NCBI GenBank assembly: GCA_002439875.1
Contig: DJQB01000031.1
Span: forward strand, 1-33,255
Length of the DNA stretch: 33,255 nt
Direction: 5' to 3'
DNA from: Bacteroidales bacterium UBA6397
Lineage (GTDB): Bacteria; Bacteroidota; Bacteroidia; Bacteroidales; UBA932
In this document: in pieces, positions 24,370-31,983 of the stretch
Position numbering within the stretch: the first letter of the stretch is position 1
How the letters are laid out: the number at the start of each line of letters is the position of its first letter
The notes under the pieces: generated by a model
What the model was told of the DNA's origin: nothing
Database searches by the model: none
What the model saw: the letters and a program-made list of their open reading frames with translations, nothing else
Program-made: the position numbers and the translations under genes

Positions 24370-24495
24370 CTATTCAGAATCTGACTTCAGCCTATTGATG
24401 TCCTCAGCGCTCATCCCAGTCACTTTTGCGACCATCTTCACTAGTAAAATGTTATGCATAACTCGCTCTGTGTTAAGGAGTGATGGATAACATGC
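24370..24495 (-). pseudogene. Apparent C-terminal remnant of a PD-(D/E)XK-type (Rpn-like) transposase
   Basis: An open stretch of about 41 codons ends at the stop 24370-24372. Its final residues AKVTGMSAEDINRLKSDSE resemble the conserved tail (TGLS.EEI..L) of Rpn-family, PD-(D/E)XK nuclease transposase-like proteins common in Bacteroidales. An in-frame stop at 24496-24498 cuts it off, and no catalytic domain is present nearby. Resemblance is judged from a short motif only. A functional 29-residue peptide starting at 24459 is possible but unlikely. Confidence 0.4.
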
Positions 24496-24498
24496 TTA

Positions 24499-24970
24499 TT
24501 ATCATAAGTTTAGTACATCGTCTTGGGCGTAGATCTACCAAAGGTGATGAGTTATAATATTCATTATTAATAGTTTACGAATTACGCAGGTGTTCGCTTT
24601 CTCTTCGTGTTGGGCCACTGAGTCGCCACAGCAGCCTCTGGTGAATGACAGTTTGGGGGCAGACTAACAGTTGAGATGTGAGTTGAGGTGTGTGTAGAGA
24701 TGTTGAAAGACATTTTCGCTGCAAAATGTCGTCGAAACCCTCCATTTGTCGGCTTTGAACGACAATTCAGCCTAATAATGTCGCCCATTCTCTCCATCGT
24801 AGTCAGTGAGTCTTGAGGTAGGGCATCGAAAACTTTTATGGGGACAAACATCATATTTTCAGGACTCGAAGCGAAACTAAACTTTGCCTTGATCTCACTG
24901 GGAGGTATTAAGGAATTTCGCAGGGACGTGTGGAATAATAGCTGCGGAAAGGGGATTGAGAATCAGAAAC
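24499..24970. other. Gene-poor spacer downstream of the pilus operon
   Basis: The spacer holds no recognisable gene. It contains a perfect inverted repeat GACATTTT/AAAATGTC (24709-24716 and 24723-24730) with a 6-nt loop. On the - strand the frame of the preceding pilus gene stays open beyond its TAG stop down to 24582, about 130 codons. The translation of this stretch matches no family I recognise and is probably not a gene. Confidence 0.45.
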
Positions 24971-27900
24971 CTATCGTGTAAATTCTCTTACCGGGCGGAC
25001 CGGGCGGGCCATTGCCGCGGCACCAACGAAGAAATAGTTAGAGGCACCTCCTCCGAGAGCCAATCCGGCTCCAGAATGAGTTCCACCATTAACTGTCGGA
25101 ATTATCTGATTGCTCCATAAGTATATTGTAGCAGGGTTGAAATTACTTCCTGGCTTAGCAATATCTGTGCAATACCATCTCTCCCCTGTACCGGTTAAAT
25201 CCATCGGTTTTCCTTTCTTGCCCTTTTGGGTGTACACTGTGTAGATGTAGTAGCCATCCTGACGGCTCATTCCCTTATAATAGCCATTAAAGAAATTTTC
25301 AATTTCGTTCTGGTTTATTCCGCTATTTTCCCTTTTGGCATTGACCATTATCTTGAAAAAACCGCTAGGTGGTACCATATATCCAGCAGGTGATGGGTCA
25401 TATATGGTTTTTACACAGGAATACAAATAGTTTATAAAATCAGAATTATCATAATTCTGATTTGGCTTTTTTATAGGGGTGGAAGTATTATTCCACAAGT
25501 TATAATAGTTTGTGTTAAGCCAATGTTCTTTTCCCAAATGATCTGCTAATTTTATTTTACCTACATAGAGGACATTCGGATTCTGGATTCCATCTTTAAT
25601 ATCCTTGAATGGCTCCTCTAGTTTGTAAGCAAGTTCTCCGAAATTATATTTCACCACAGATTCGCCGTTCTTGAACCCAACGATAGGGTCTTTCCTGCCG
25701 AATTGGTAATAGACGTTGTTCCCGATCCAGTAGTCGATCTTCACTTCCCGCTGTTCTACATTGAGGGGTACTGTTTTGCCGCTTTGGGTTTGAGTGAATG
25801 TCATCGTGCCGGTACGTTTGAGGTACCAGACGTTCTTCGGGTCGCACCATCCGAGATTGTGAGGGGCGGAAGTGAACGTTCCGTAGGCAGAATCCCAAGT
25901 ACCGAATTCTACGTCACCATTGCCCAAAGCACCGTTGTTATCTTTAATCCACTCTTCATTGATCCAGATGTGCCAGCTCCAGATGATTTTTCCGCCCTCG
26001 TCTTTGATGCCCAGCACGACATTTCCTTGCTGGATCTCGTCACTGTTAACCTTGAAGGTAAGATAGTTGTAGCCTTTAGATCCGTTTTTTTCCAGTTTGA
26101 CATCGGAGACGAGGTTGTAGGCGTCCTGCCACACGAGGATTGCGCTATTAGCTCCGGAAATTTTGGCATTAATTATTGGCTTGCCATTATAATCCGTGAA
26201 AGGGCTCAAAGCTTTGCCGTTACAATCGTCAGCATCTCCATTAGAGAATTTGAAGCTACTCTCATTGGTGCCATTGTTGGTTATCGCGTTGCCATAGACA
26301 AGAGGTAGCTTGTAATAACCCGGAGCGTTTACAACGTAGCAGTTGGCTGTGTTTCTGGTTCCTGTAACCATTGAAAGATCTCTAGGATCAGATTCTTTTC
26401 CGACTTTATCCTTAGAACGCATCTGCCAGTCTCCAGGCCAACTTGTCCCAGTCATTTGAGGAGCGAAGGACACGTAGTATTTCTTTGCTTCAATAGATCC
26501 GTTTCCTTTCCAAATGTTGTTCGTGCCATCTTCGGGCATCCAAGCCCTTGCCTTTATTTTTTTGCCGTTTATCTTATTGAAATAGTTCTTGATATCGTCT
26601 GATTCTGATGAGATTTCTCTCGGAATGATTGTAGTGCCATCCGAGGCCTCCGCGGTCCAAGACACGATTTCCTTTATTGACGGGTTGTTCGCACGCTCCC
26701 TATAGCTTATGACCTTATAATACGCCCCTTGTGTCACAGTCTGGTTGACCACAATACTATCGGATTTGTCTTTGAATCCACCCTTGGATGGTTCATTGTC
26801 ATTTTTAGCCTGCACACTGCCGATGACCTTAAAAAGGTAGATCCAGTTGGAAGAACTGGTTGAAATCGTGTAGACATATTCTTTGCCGGGCTCCCATTCC
26901 TTGACCTTGTTGTCATTGATCTTTCCAGACATGGTGAAAGACTGGCCATCGTCTCTCTTGAAGACAACCTTAATCTTGGCGTCTGCCGGAATGTCCTGCG
27001 GGATCAGCATGAAGGTCTTTTCCGGCATCTTGTCATTCAGCTCGACATCGGACTTGTCATCAGTCGGGGTGGAGGTGACACCATCCACTTTGTAACCAAA
27101 TGTCTGTGAATATGAACTCACAGCGTCACCGTAATCCGACCATGAGAATCCACCTGTGCTGAAATCATAGACGCATTTCCCACTGCCGGCGACCCCGATG
27201 ATAGAAATGCTCTCGATCGTGCCACCGACTATGTCACGGACAGCGAACTTGATGGCGGAAAGGGCGTGGCTGAAATTCATCGGCACCGTACCGTTTTCGC
27301 TTCCGGCTCTGTCACAGATGTTGGTGGCGAACATTAGGTCTGGCTGGGACTCAGCGTCGTTGCCATTGGCTCCTGACGGGGTCTTGAAGTTGAATGTCGC
27401 CTGGGTGTTGGTTACTTCTAGATTTGTCACGGAACTTGGGACGGTCACTTCGGCAGACTCAGTGACCATTACTGGTGCGAACGCGAAGAATCTGAGCTGT
27501 TTACCTTTCGGTGGCCAATAGTACAGAGGATTTGTGCTCCAAACAGAGCCTTCTGAGCGAGGCTTGACGGCTGAATATTTAGGAATATGCGTTCCTTCAC
27601 CATTCGGGAAGAAGGCGGTCACTCCGAATCCGTCAGTACCGTTAACTTCCTTGAATTTAGCTGCATCATTGACAGGAGTTGACTTCGTGGCTATGGTTTC
27701 TTCTGAATCCTCGCGGTCTCTCACATAAGTGTGGAGGTACAACGGCATGTCCAATCCATCCGCGCGGAGCACCAGAGGCTGAAGAAGATCGGTGGTGTCT
27801 TCGGGGTCTGAGGGTGATTTCGTGGTGAGTTCAACGGGATTACCGGTCGTGACGGAGAAGCATAACGCATCCGCCATCGTTTCATTGTTGACAATGTCCT

Positions 27901-27994
27901 GGCCGCAGGCGCATGAGAGTCCTGCCAAAAGGAGAATGCCTCCGGAACGAAGTGTTTTACGAATATGTTTGGATAGCCGTGTCATAATGCTCAT
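24971..27994 (-). CDS. Large fimbrillin-family protein, probable pilus tip adhesin
   Basis: The 1007-residue protein has a hydrophobic N-terminal signal ending SCAC (Cys28/30), so it is probably a lipoprotein. Residues about 40-400 look like a fimbrillin (Mfa_like) module, with YYWPPKGKQLRFFAFAP, MNFSHALSAIKFAV, ISIIGVAGSGKCVYDFSTG and FMLIPQDIPADAKIKVVF. The remaining 600 residues carry modules often seen in Bacteroidales tip proteins: TANCYVVNAPGYYKLPLVYG, IWSWHIWI, YDPSPAGYMVPPSGFF and a C-terminal ARPVRPVRE. It is the last gene of the operon, 2 nt after its neighbour; the large size and end position fit a tip. An ATG at 27985 is an alternative start. The distal part is AT-richer than its surroundings, which suggests exchange of the adhesive domain. 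Confidence 0.8.
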   Translation of the reverse strand: MSIMTRLSKHIRKTLRSGGILLLAGLSCACGQDIVNNETMADALCFSVTTGNPVELTTKSPSDPEDTTDLLQPLVLRADGLDMPLYLHTYVRDREDSEETIATKSTPVNDAAKFKEVNGTDGFGVTAFFPNGEGTHIPKYSAVKPRSEGSVWSTNPLYYWPPKGKQLRFFAFAPVMVTESAEVTVPSSVTNLEVTNTQATFNFKTPSGANGNDAESQPDLMFATNICDRAGSENGTVPMNFSHALSAIKFAVRDIVGGTIESISIIGVAGSGKCVYDFSTGGFSWSDYGDAVSSYSQTFGYKVDGVTSTPTDDKSDVELNDKMPEKTFMLIPQDIPADAKIKVVFKRDDGQSFTMSGKINDNKVKEWEPGKEYVYTISTSSSNWIYLFKVIGSVQAKNDNEPSKGGFKDKSDSIVVNQTVTQGAYYKVISYRERANNPSIKEIVSWTAEASDGTTIIPREISSESDDIKNYFNKINGKKIKARAWMPEDGTNNIWKGNGSIEAKKYYVSFAPQMTGTSWPGDWQMRSKDKVGKESDPRDLSMVTGTRNTANCYVVNAPGYYKLPLVYGNAITNNGTNESSFKFSNGDADDCNGKALSPFTDYNGKPIINAKISGANSAILVWQDAYNLVSDVKLEKNGSKGYNYLTFKVNSDEIQQGNVVLGIKDEGGKIIWSWHIWINEEWIKDNNGALGNGDVEFGTWDSAYGTFTSAPHNLGWCDPKNVWYLKRTGTMTFTQTQSGKTVPLNVEQREVKIDYWIGNNVYYQFGRKDPIVGFKNGESVVKYNFGELAYKLEEPFKDIKDGIQNPNVLYVGKIKLADHLGKEHWLNTNYYNLWNNTSTPIKKPNQNYDNSDFINYLYSCVKTIYDPSPAGYMVPPSGFFKIMVNAKRENSGINQNEIENFFNGYYKGMSRQDGYYIYTVYTQKGKKGKPMDLTGTGERWYCTDIAKPGSNFNPATIYLWSNQIIPTVNGGTHSGAGLALGGGASNYFFVGAAAMARPVRPVREFTR
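25437..25463. repeat. Perfect 27-nt palindrome inside the tip gene
   Basis: Thirteen-base arms (25437-25449 and 25451-25463, beginning AAATCAGAATTAT) flank a single central base. It lies in the AT-rich part of the coding sequence, encoding QNYDNSD, and could extrude as a cruciform or form an RNA hairpin. Confidence 0.8.
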
Positions 27995-27996
27995 GC

Positions 27997-29070
27997 TTAC
28001 ATCTCAATGTGGACTTTGCCACCGTGTTCCCATTTTTTGACTGTGACACTGAACAGAATTGGTGTCAGTTTGACCTCGTAGTAGTACTCAAAGTTGCGGA
28101 CAATGTTGAAACGTTGTCCGTCATCTGTCTGCGCGGAATAATCCCTGAAGTCAATCCGGTAAGTGACATCGCTTTCGTTTATCTTCAATTCAATGTGCGA
28201 GCAGTCGTTTCGTGCCGTGCCCGAAGGAACAGCATTGAGATATTCAGGAATATAGATTGTCCAGCTTTTTTTGTCCGTGCTTGATGCGAAGTTAAGCGGA
28301 AGCCCAGCCGTGTCATTGTCGGAGTCTGCTAGATGTACGGTCGCTTCGGAAAGGCTTCTGTTGACCGTGTTGTCGTACATCCCCAGTGGGGCACGGGCGA
28401 ATCTCTTGTTGTAGTTGCTCAGTGTCACCGAACTAAGATCGACCGAAGAGCCATCGCTCAGGCATACTGTGATTTTCGCGAACGCACGAAGCAAGTTTAT
28501 TTCTCCGAGGTTGGTCTCAATGTCTGAGTTGAAAGAAATCTTATTCTCGATGGTTTTGACTCCATACATAGGAATCGGGCTGCTCTTGGATGGGGTGAAT
28601 GAAGTGCTATAATCGCCCATCGCCCAGTCCGCTGTGCAGACATTTTCTATGGTAGTCTCTCCGACTATAAGTCCCTGTGGATCAGAAGGCCAGTTGGCCA
28701 GAGCTACAATCTTGAATCCTGTCTTTGGCGGGTTCTGAATTGTGCCCCTAAGTTCCCATGTGTGAGGATATTCACTATTGTCAGTAGGGTAAATGTCCTC
28801 TGGTTCAAAACTTTGAAGGAATTTGTTGTCCTTGTCAAAGAACAGAATGTGGAGCTTGTGGACATCGATGAAATTCTCGTAGCCAGCTCCGTCTTTTTCC
28901 GTTTCGGTGAGCACTCTGGACATAGTGGACCCACACGCGCTGACGCGCAGGCTTACATGCATGACGCTCTCGTCGCAGTCGTCTCCCTCTTCGTAGATCA
29001 GTTTCTCGCAAGAGAGAAGCGACATGCAGCTAAGCATCGCCAGCAAAAGAATATGCAAGGTCCTTTTCAC
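27997..29070 (-). CDS. Mfa2/fimbrillin-like accessory pilus lipoprotein
   Basis: The 357-residue lipoprotein (lipobox LLSC, Cys21) starts with GTG at 29070, because no in-frame ATG gives a complete signal. After the Cys it reads EKLIYEEGDDCDE, closely parallel to the next gene upstream in the operon (SGLIYDDEGDCD). This is the usual start of FimB/Mfa2-type proteins. The body shows the paired beta-sandwich pattern of type V pilus subunits: VHKLHILFFDKDNKFLQSF, GFKIVALANWP, LLRAFAKITVCL and WTIYIPEYLN. The end, VTVKKWEHGGKVHIEM, is also typical. It probably serves as an accessory or tip-proximal subunit. It lies 17 nt after its upstream neighbour and 2 nt before the large tip gene. Confidence 0.82.
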   Translation of the reverse strand: MKRTLHILLLAMLSCMSLLSCEKLIYEEGDDCDESVMHVSLRVSACGSTMSRVLTETEKDGAGYENFIDVHKLHILFFDKDNKFLQSFEPEDIYPTDNSEYPHTWELRGTIQNPPKTGFKIVALANWPSDPQGLIVGETTIENVCTADWAMGDYSTSFTPSKSSPIPMYGVKTIENKISFNSDIETNLGEINLLRAFAKITVCLSDGSSVDLSSVTLSNYNKRFARAPLGMYDNTVNRSLSEATVHLADSDNDTAGLPLNFASSTDKKSWTIYIPEYLNAVPSGTARNDCSHIELKINESDVTYRIDFRDYSAQTDDGQRFNIVRNFEYYYEVKLTPILFSVTVKKWEHGGKVHIEM

Positions 29071-29087
29071 CGATTTGTTTTACTTTA

Positions 29088-30098
29088 CTATAAGTCTGTG
29101 TTTTGAAGGACAACCTTCCATGAGTTGATGTAGATGAACGAGTTGGCCCAGTTCTCGTTTTTGTCGAGGAAGAACACCATGTTGTAGTCGTCCTGACGGT
29201 CGAGATATTCTTGGTCTGGGATGGCCTCGTTGTAGCGCCCTTTGACGAGAAGGGCGTAGTCGATCAGTGGGACGGAGAGGATGGTCGCTCCGGTTTCCTT
29301 GTTTCTGATGTGGAGTCTTGGCTTGTGGCCCATGACTAGGCGGCCTGTCGTTAGCTCGGCTAGGGCGACACCGAAGTTTTCGGTCGCTGAGCGGGTGCCA
29401 ACCTCAGCGGAGCCGGAGGATACAGACCAAGCATGGTACGTCACGCTGTCGCACGGAAGAAGGCTGTTGTTCCAGTCCATCTTACAGTTGTCGTCAGTGA
29501 TGAAGAAGTCGAATTTGTCCTTGTCCACCGGTTTCCCGGAAAGGTGCTGGAGCACGACCTTGAAATTGTTGGTGTTCTTCATCAGAGGCAATGTTACCAA
29601 GACTGTTCCCTCGTCAGCCGTGAAATCAGCTTCCGCGAGGTACCCATAGTAAAGGTCGTCTATCCTTCCGTCAGTGTAGGCAGAACCATCAGTGTCACTC
29701 TTATGGTTGAGGGTGCAGCCCAAATCGTTCCGAACCTTGGCCTGAGGAAATGTCCAAGACTTGTACTCATCAGCGTCGCACCAGGCAAGCAGTCCATACT
29801 TCCCGGCAGGCACATCGACTTCCATTGAATATCCTTCCACGGTGAGAGCATCACCGCTTTCAGTCTTTGACCAGACTATGCCGCCATCCTCATCAAGCAC
29901 ATAGAGAGTCACGCTGTGCACTTCATGGGCGAAGGCATCAGCGAACTTCATGTTCATGTCGTAGCGGAACTTCACGCGGTAGGAGACATCGCAGTCTCCC
30001 TCGTCATCGTAGATGAGTCCGCTGCAGGAGACAGCCATTCCGCCTGCCAGTGCCATGGCAAGCAGTCCGGTGAATGTCCTTTTGAATACAGACAGCAT
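29088..30098 (-). CDS. FimB/Mfa2-like pilus anchor lipoprotein
   Basis: The 336-residue lipoprotein has a signal ending AVSC (Cys25), then SGLIYDDEGDCDVSYRVKFRYDMNMKFADAF, the hallmark start of the FimB/Mfa2 family. Further marks are VTLYVLDEDGGIVW, MEVDVPAGKYGLLAWCD and the C-terminal IYINSWKVVLQNTDL. In Porphyromonas gingivalis, Mfa2 anchors the fimbria to the outer membrane and limits its length. The C-terminal segment resembles the end of the major pilin in this operon (NVLSWKVVKQTVDL), compatible with beta-strand exchange between subunits. A hairpin with a U-tract separates it from the pilin gene, so it should be made in smaller amounts. Confidence 0.87.
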   Translation of the reverse strand: MLSVFKRTFTGLLAMALAGGMAVSCSGLIYDDEGDCDVSYRVKFRYDMNMKFADAFAHEVHSVTLYVLDEDGGIVWSKTESGDALTVEGYSMEVDVPAGKYGLLAWCDADEYKSWTFPQAKVRNDLGCTLNHKSDTDGSAYTDGRIDDLYYGYLAEADFTADEGTVLVTLPLMKNTNNFKVVLQHLSGKPVDKDKFDFFITDDNCKMDWNNSLLPCDSVTYHAWSVSSGSAEVGTRSATENFGVALAELTTGRLVMGHKPRLHIRNKETGATILSVPLIDYALLVKGRYNEAIPDQEYLDRQDDYNMVFFLDKNENWANSFIYINSWKVVLQNTDL

Positions 30099-30128
30099 AG
30101 CAGTTTGATTAGTTTAATCCTTAAAATG

Positions 30129-30164
30129 AAGGTGGCCGAACCGGTATTTAGGCCCGGCCACCTT
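30129..30164 (-). terminator. Hairpin plus U-tract after the major pilin gene
   Basis: AAGGTGGCCG (30129-30138) and CGGCCACCTT (30155-30164) form a perfect 10-bp stem around a 16-nt loop. Read on the - strand, the stem is followed by ATTTTAA. It lies 38 nt after the pilin stop and 30 nt before the anchor gene. A partial terminator here would give more pilin than anchor message. Confidence 0.7.
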
Positions 30165-30202
30165 GCTGAAGATTTAGTTTTATGAAAAAAAAGGTTTATC
30201 GA

Positions 30203-31948
30203 CTAAAGATCTACGGTCTGCTTGACAACCTTCCAGGAGAGGACGTTGATCTTGGCTGCTACGTAGTAGTTCTTGGTGTCGTCATCATTAGGTACGATGT
30301 TTTCTTTAGGGTCGTTGACGGCCTTGCCAAGATTACTGATGCTGTTGATTTCGATAATGTAGTAGTGATTTCTTACTACACCGTAGTTACCTTCCTTATC
30401 TTCGTAGTTCTCGTCAGTGTACTTGCCATCGTTGCGCAGGTGCTCGATAGGAATGTTGTAGTACATCATTCCGTCTCTATAGAAAGAACATCCTGTGTTG
30501 TACTTGTATTGCTCCGTGCCGTTCAGAAGCTTGTTCGCTTCTTCGGAAGTTACAGCAGTGTGATTGTCCTTGATTGTTGCAGCTGCACCGTAGCAGTAGT
30601 TGGCTGCATCGATAAGTTCAACGTGAGCGTACCCGTCAGCTGATATTTCTATTTTAAGATCAGCTACGCCTATTTGGGTGTACTTAGTATTATTACCTTC
30701 GGTAGTTACTTTATAGATTAGCTTGTCTGTATTTTTTGCTTCATAGTCGTTGAGGGCCGCAGCTTTGTAATTGCTTTCGGTGTAGAGCTTTCCGTTGTAG
30801 TTGTACAATGTGACAGCATTGCCGTCTTTGTCGACTATCTTGGCTCCAAGAAGAACGCTGGTGGCGGTGCTGGAGAGATTCTTGTTCATGTATTCCGCTG
30901 TGTTTGTGTTCTCGCGGCAGTAGGCGTTCCCGTTAATGGCGACTTTAAGGTCATTGTAGGTGATGTAGTTTAGGGTTACATTTGCGTCATCCTTGTAATG
31001 TCCATCGCTTGAGTTGAATGTTTTTGGGTAATCACCAGTGCCATAGTTCGTTGACTGTGCCCAGTAGCTTCTGAAATTAGGAACATCATTCCAACCGAAT
31101 CCGAGATCCGCGTCTGTCCAAGAGGCGTTGATGTTCTTGAAACAATATGAATCCTTGGTGGTGGCGTTGAGACCCCAGCCAGTCACTTTGAAGAACAGAT
31201 CCGTGGCATTTCCATCAATTTCAAATGATCCGATTTTGCCTCCATCTTGGAGAGCAGTACCAAACTCGACTTTGACCTTGGCCGCAAGCCTTTCTACATA
31301 AGCCTCTACAGGATTGTTGCTTTCAAAAGCTTTTTCCGCTGACTCCTGGAAGTTGGTAGGGGTGAGTTTTGTGCAGAAATAGCCAGTTCTAGCATCCCCA
31401 TTGTTGAACGATGAGCTGGACATCATGAAGTTGGACCAATTGACTTGAGCATTGTCACTAGCAGCAGTGGCGATAGCTGTCTGAACCGCGGATGTGGCTT
31501 CAGAGATGCTCTTGTCCTTGATGTTTGTGTTGATCCAATTGTCATCCGAGTTCAGAATCACAGCCATATAGACTGGGTAAAGATTTGATTTCAGGTTACT
31601 GAGAACCACTACACCGTCAGAAAGTTCCTCAACATTCTTATCTGTTGAAGCGTTTTCTCCGTTGGACGTAAACTTCAACTCGTCTTTTCCTTTCTTGACG
31701 TACTGGCAGAACGATCCGTCAGCATAGTAGAAGACGAAGTAGGCGTTGTCGATTGCCTGCTCTTCCGCTGTTCCGAAATAGAATGGTGGGTTAGCTTCGG
31801 TTCCCTTTGTGACAGGATCCGAATAGGTAATCTTGACGTTGATGTAGGCGTCACCGTCCATAAGCGGAGTCTCGACTGCCTTTTCCTTGTTGCAAGCCAC
31901 GAGCGCTGCCAGCGCAAGACCTGCGATTACTAATTGTTTGGCTTTCAT
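30203..31948 (-). CDS. Mfa1-like major type V pilin
   Basis: The 581-residue precursor is a lipoprotein (lipobox LVAC, Cys19) of the Mfa1/FimA class. In known systems the lipid-anchored precursor reaches the surface, a trypsin-like protease removes the N-terminal strand, and subunits polymerise by strand exchange. Family signs are AYINVKITYSDP after the signal, DNAYFVFYYADG, LSNLKSNLYPVYMAVILN, YVERLAAKVKVEF, a long variable middle (about 230-470) and VRNHYYIIEINSISNLG with the C-terminal INVLSWKVVKQTVDL. The operon position, just before an Mfa2-like gene, supports the role. An ATG at 31954 would add two residues (MF); the ATG at 31948 is preferred. The gene begins 35 nt after the OmpA-like gene. 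Confidence 0.87.
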   Translation of the reverse strand: MKAKQLVIAGLALAALVACNKEKAVETPLMDGDAYINVKITYSDPVTKGTEANPPFYFGTAEEQAIDNAYFVFYYADGSFCQYVKKGKDELKFTSNGENASTDKNVEELSDGVVVLSNLKSNLYPVYMAVILNSDDNWINTNIKDKSISEATSAVQTAIATAASDNAQVNWSNFMMSSSSFNNGDARTGYFCTKLTPTNFQESAEKAFESNNPVEAYVERLAAKVKVEFGTALQDGGKIGSFEIDGNATDLFFKVTGWGLNATTKDSYCFKNINASWTDADLGFGWNDVPNFRSYWAQSTNYGTGDYPKTFNSSDGHYKDDANVTLNYITYNDLKVAINGNAYCRENTNTAEYMNKNLSSTATSVLLGAKIVDKDGNAVTLYNYNGKLYTESNYKAAALNDYEAKNTDKLIYKVTTEGNNTKYTQIGVADLKIEISADGYAHVELIDAANYCYGAAATIKDNHTAVTSEEANKLLNGTEQYKYNTGCSFYRDGMMYYNIPIEHLRNDGKYTDENYEDKEGNYGVVRNHYYIIEINSISNLGKAVNDPKENIVPNDDDTKNYYVAAKINVLSWKVVKQTVDL

Positions 31949-31983
31949 AAACATAGCGTTGTTTTATTATTTTGTTGTATATA

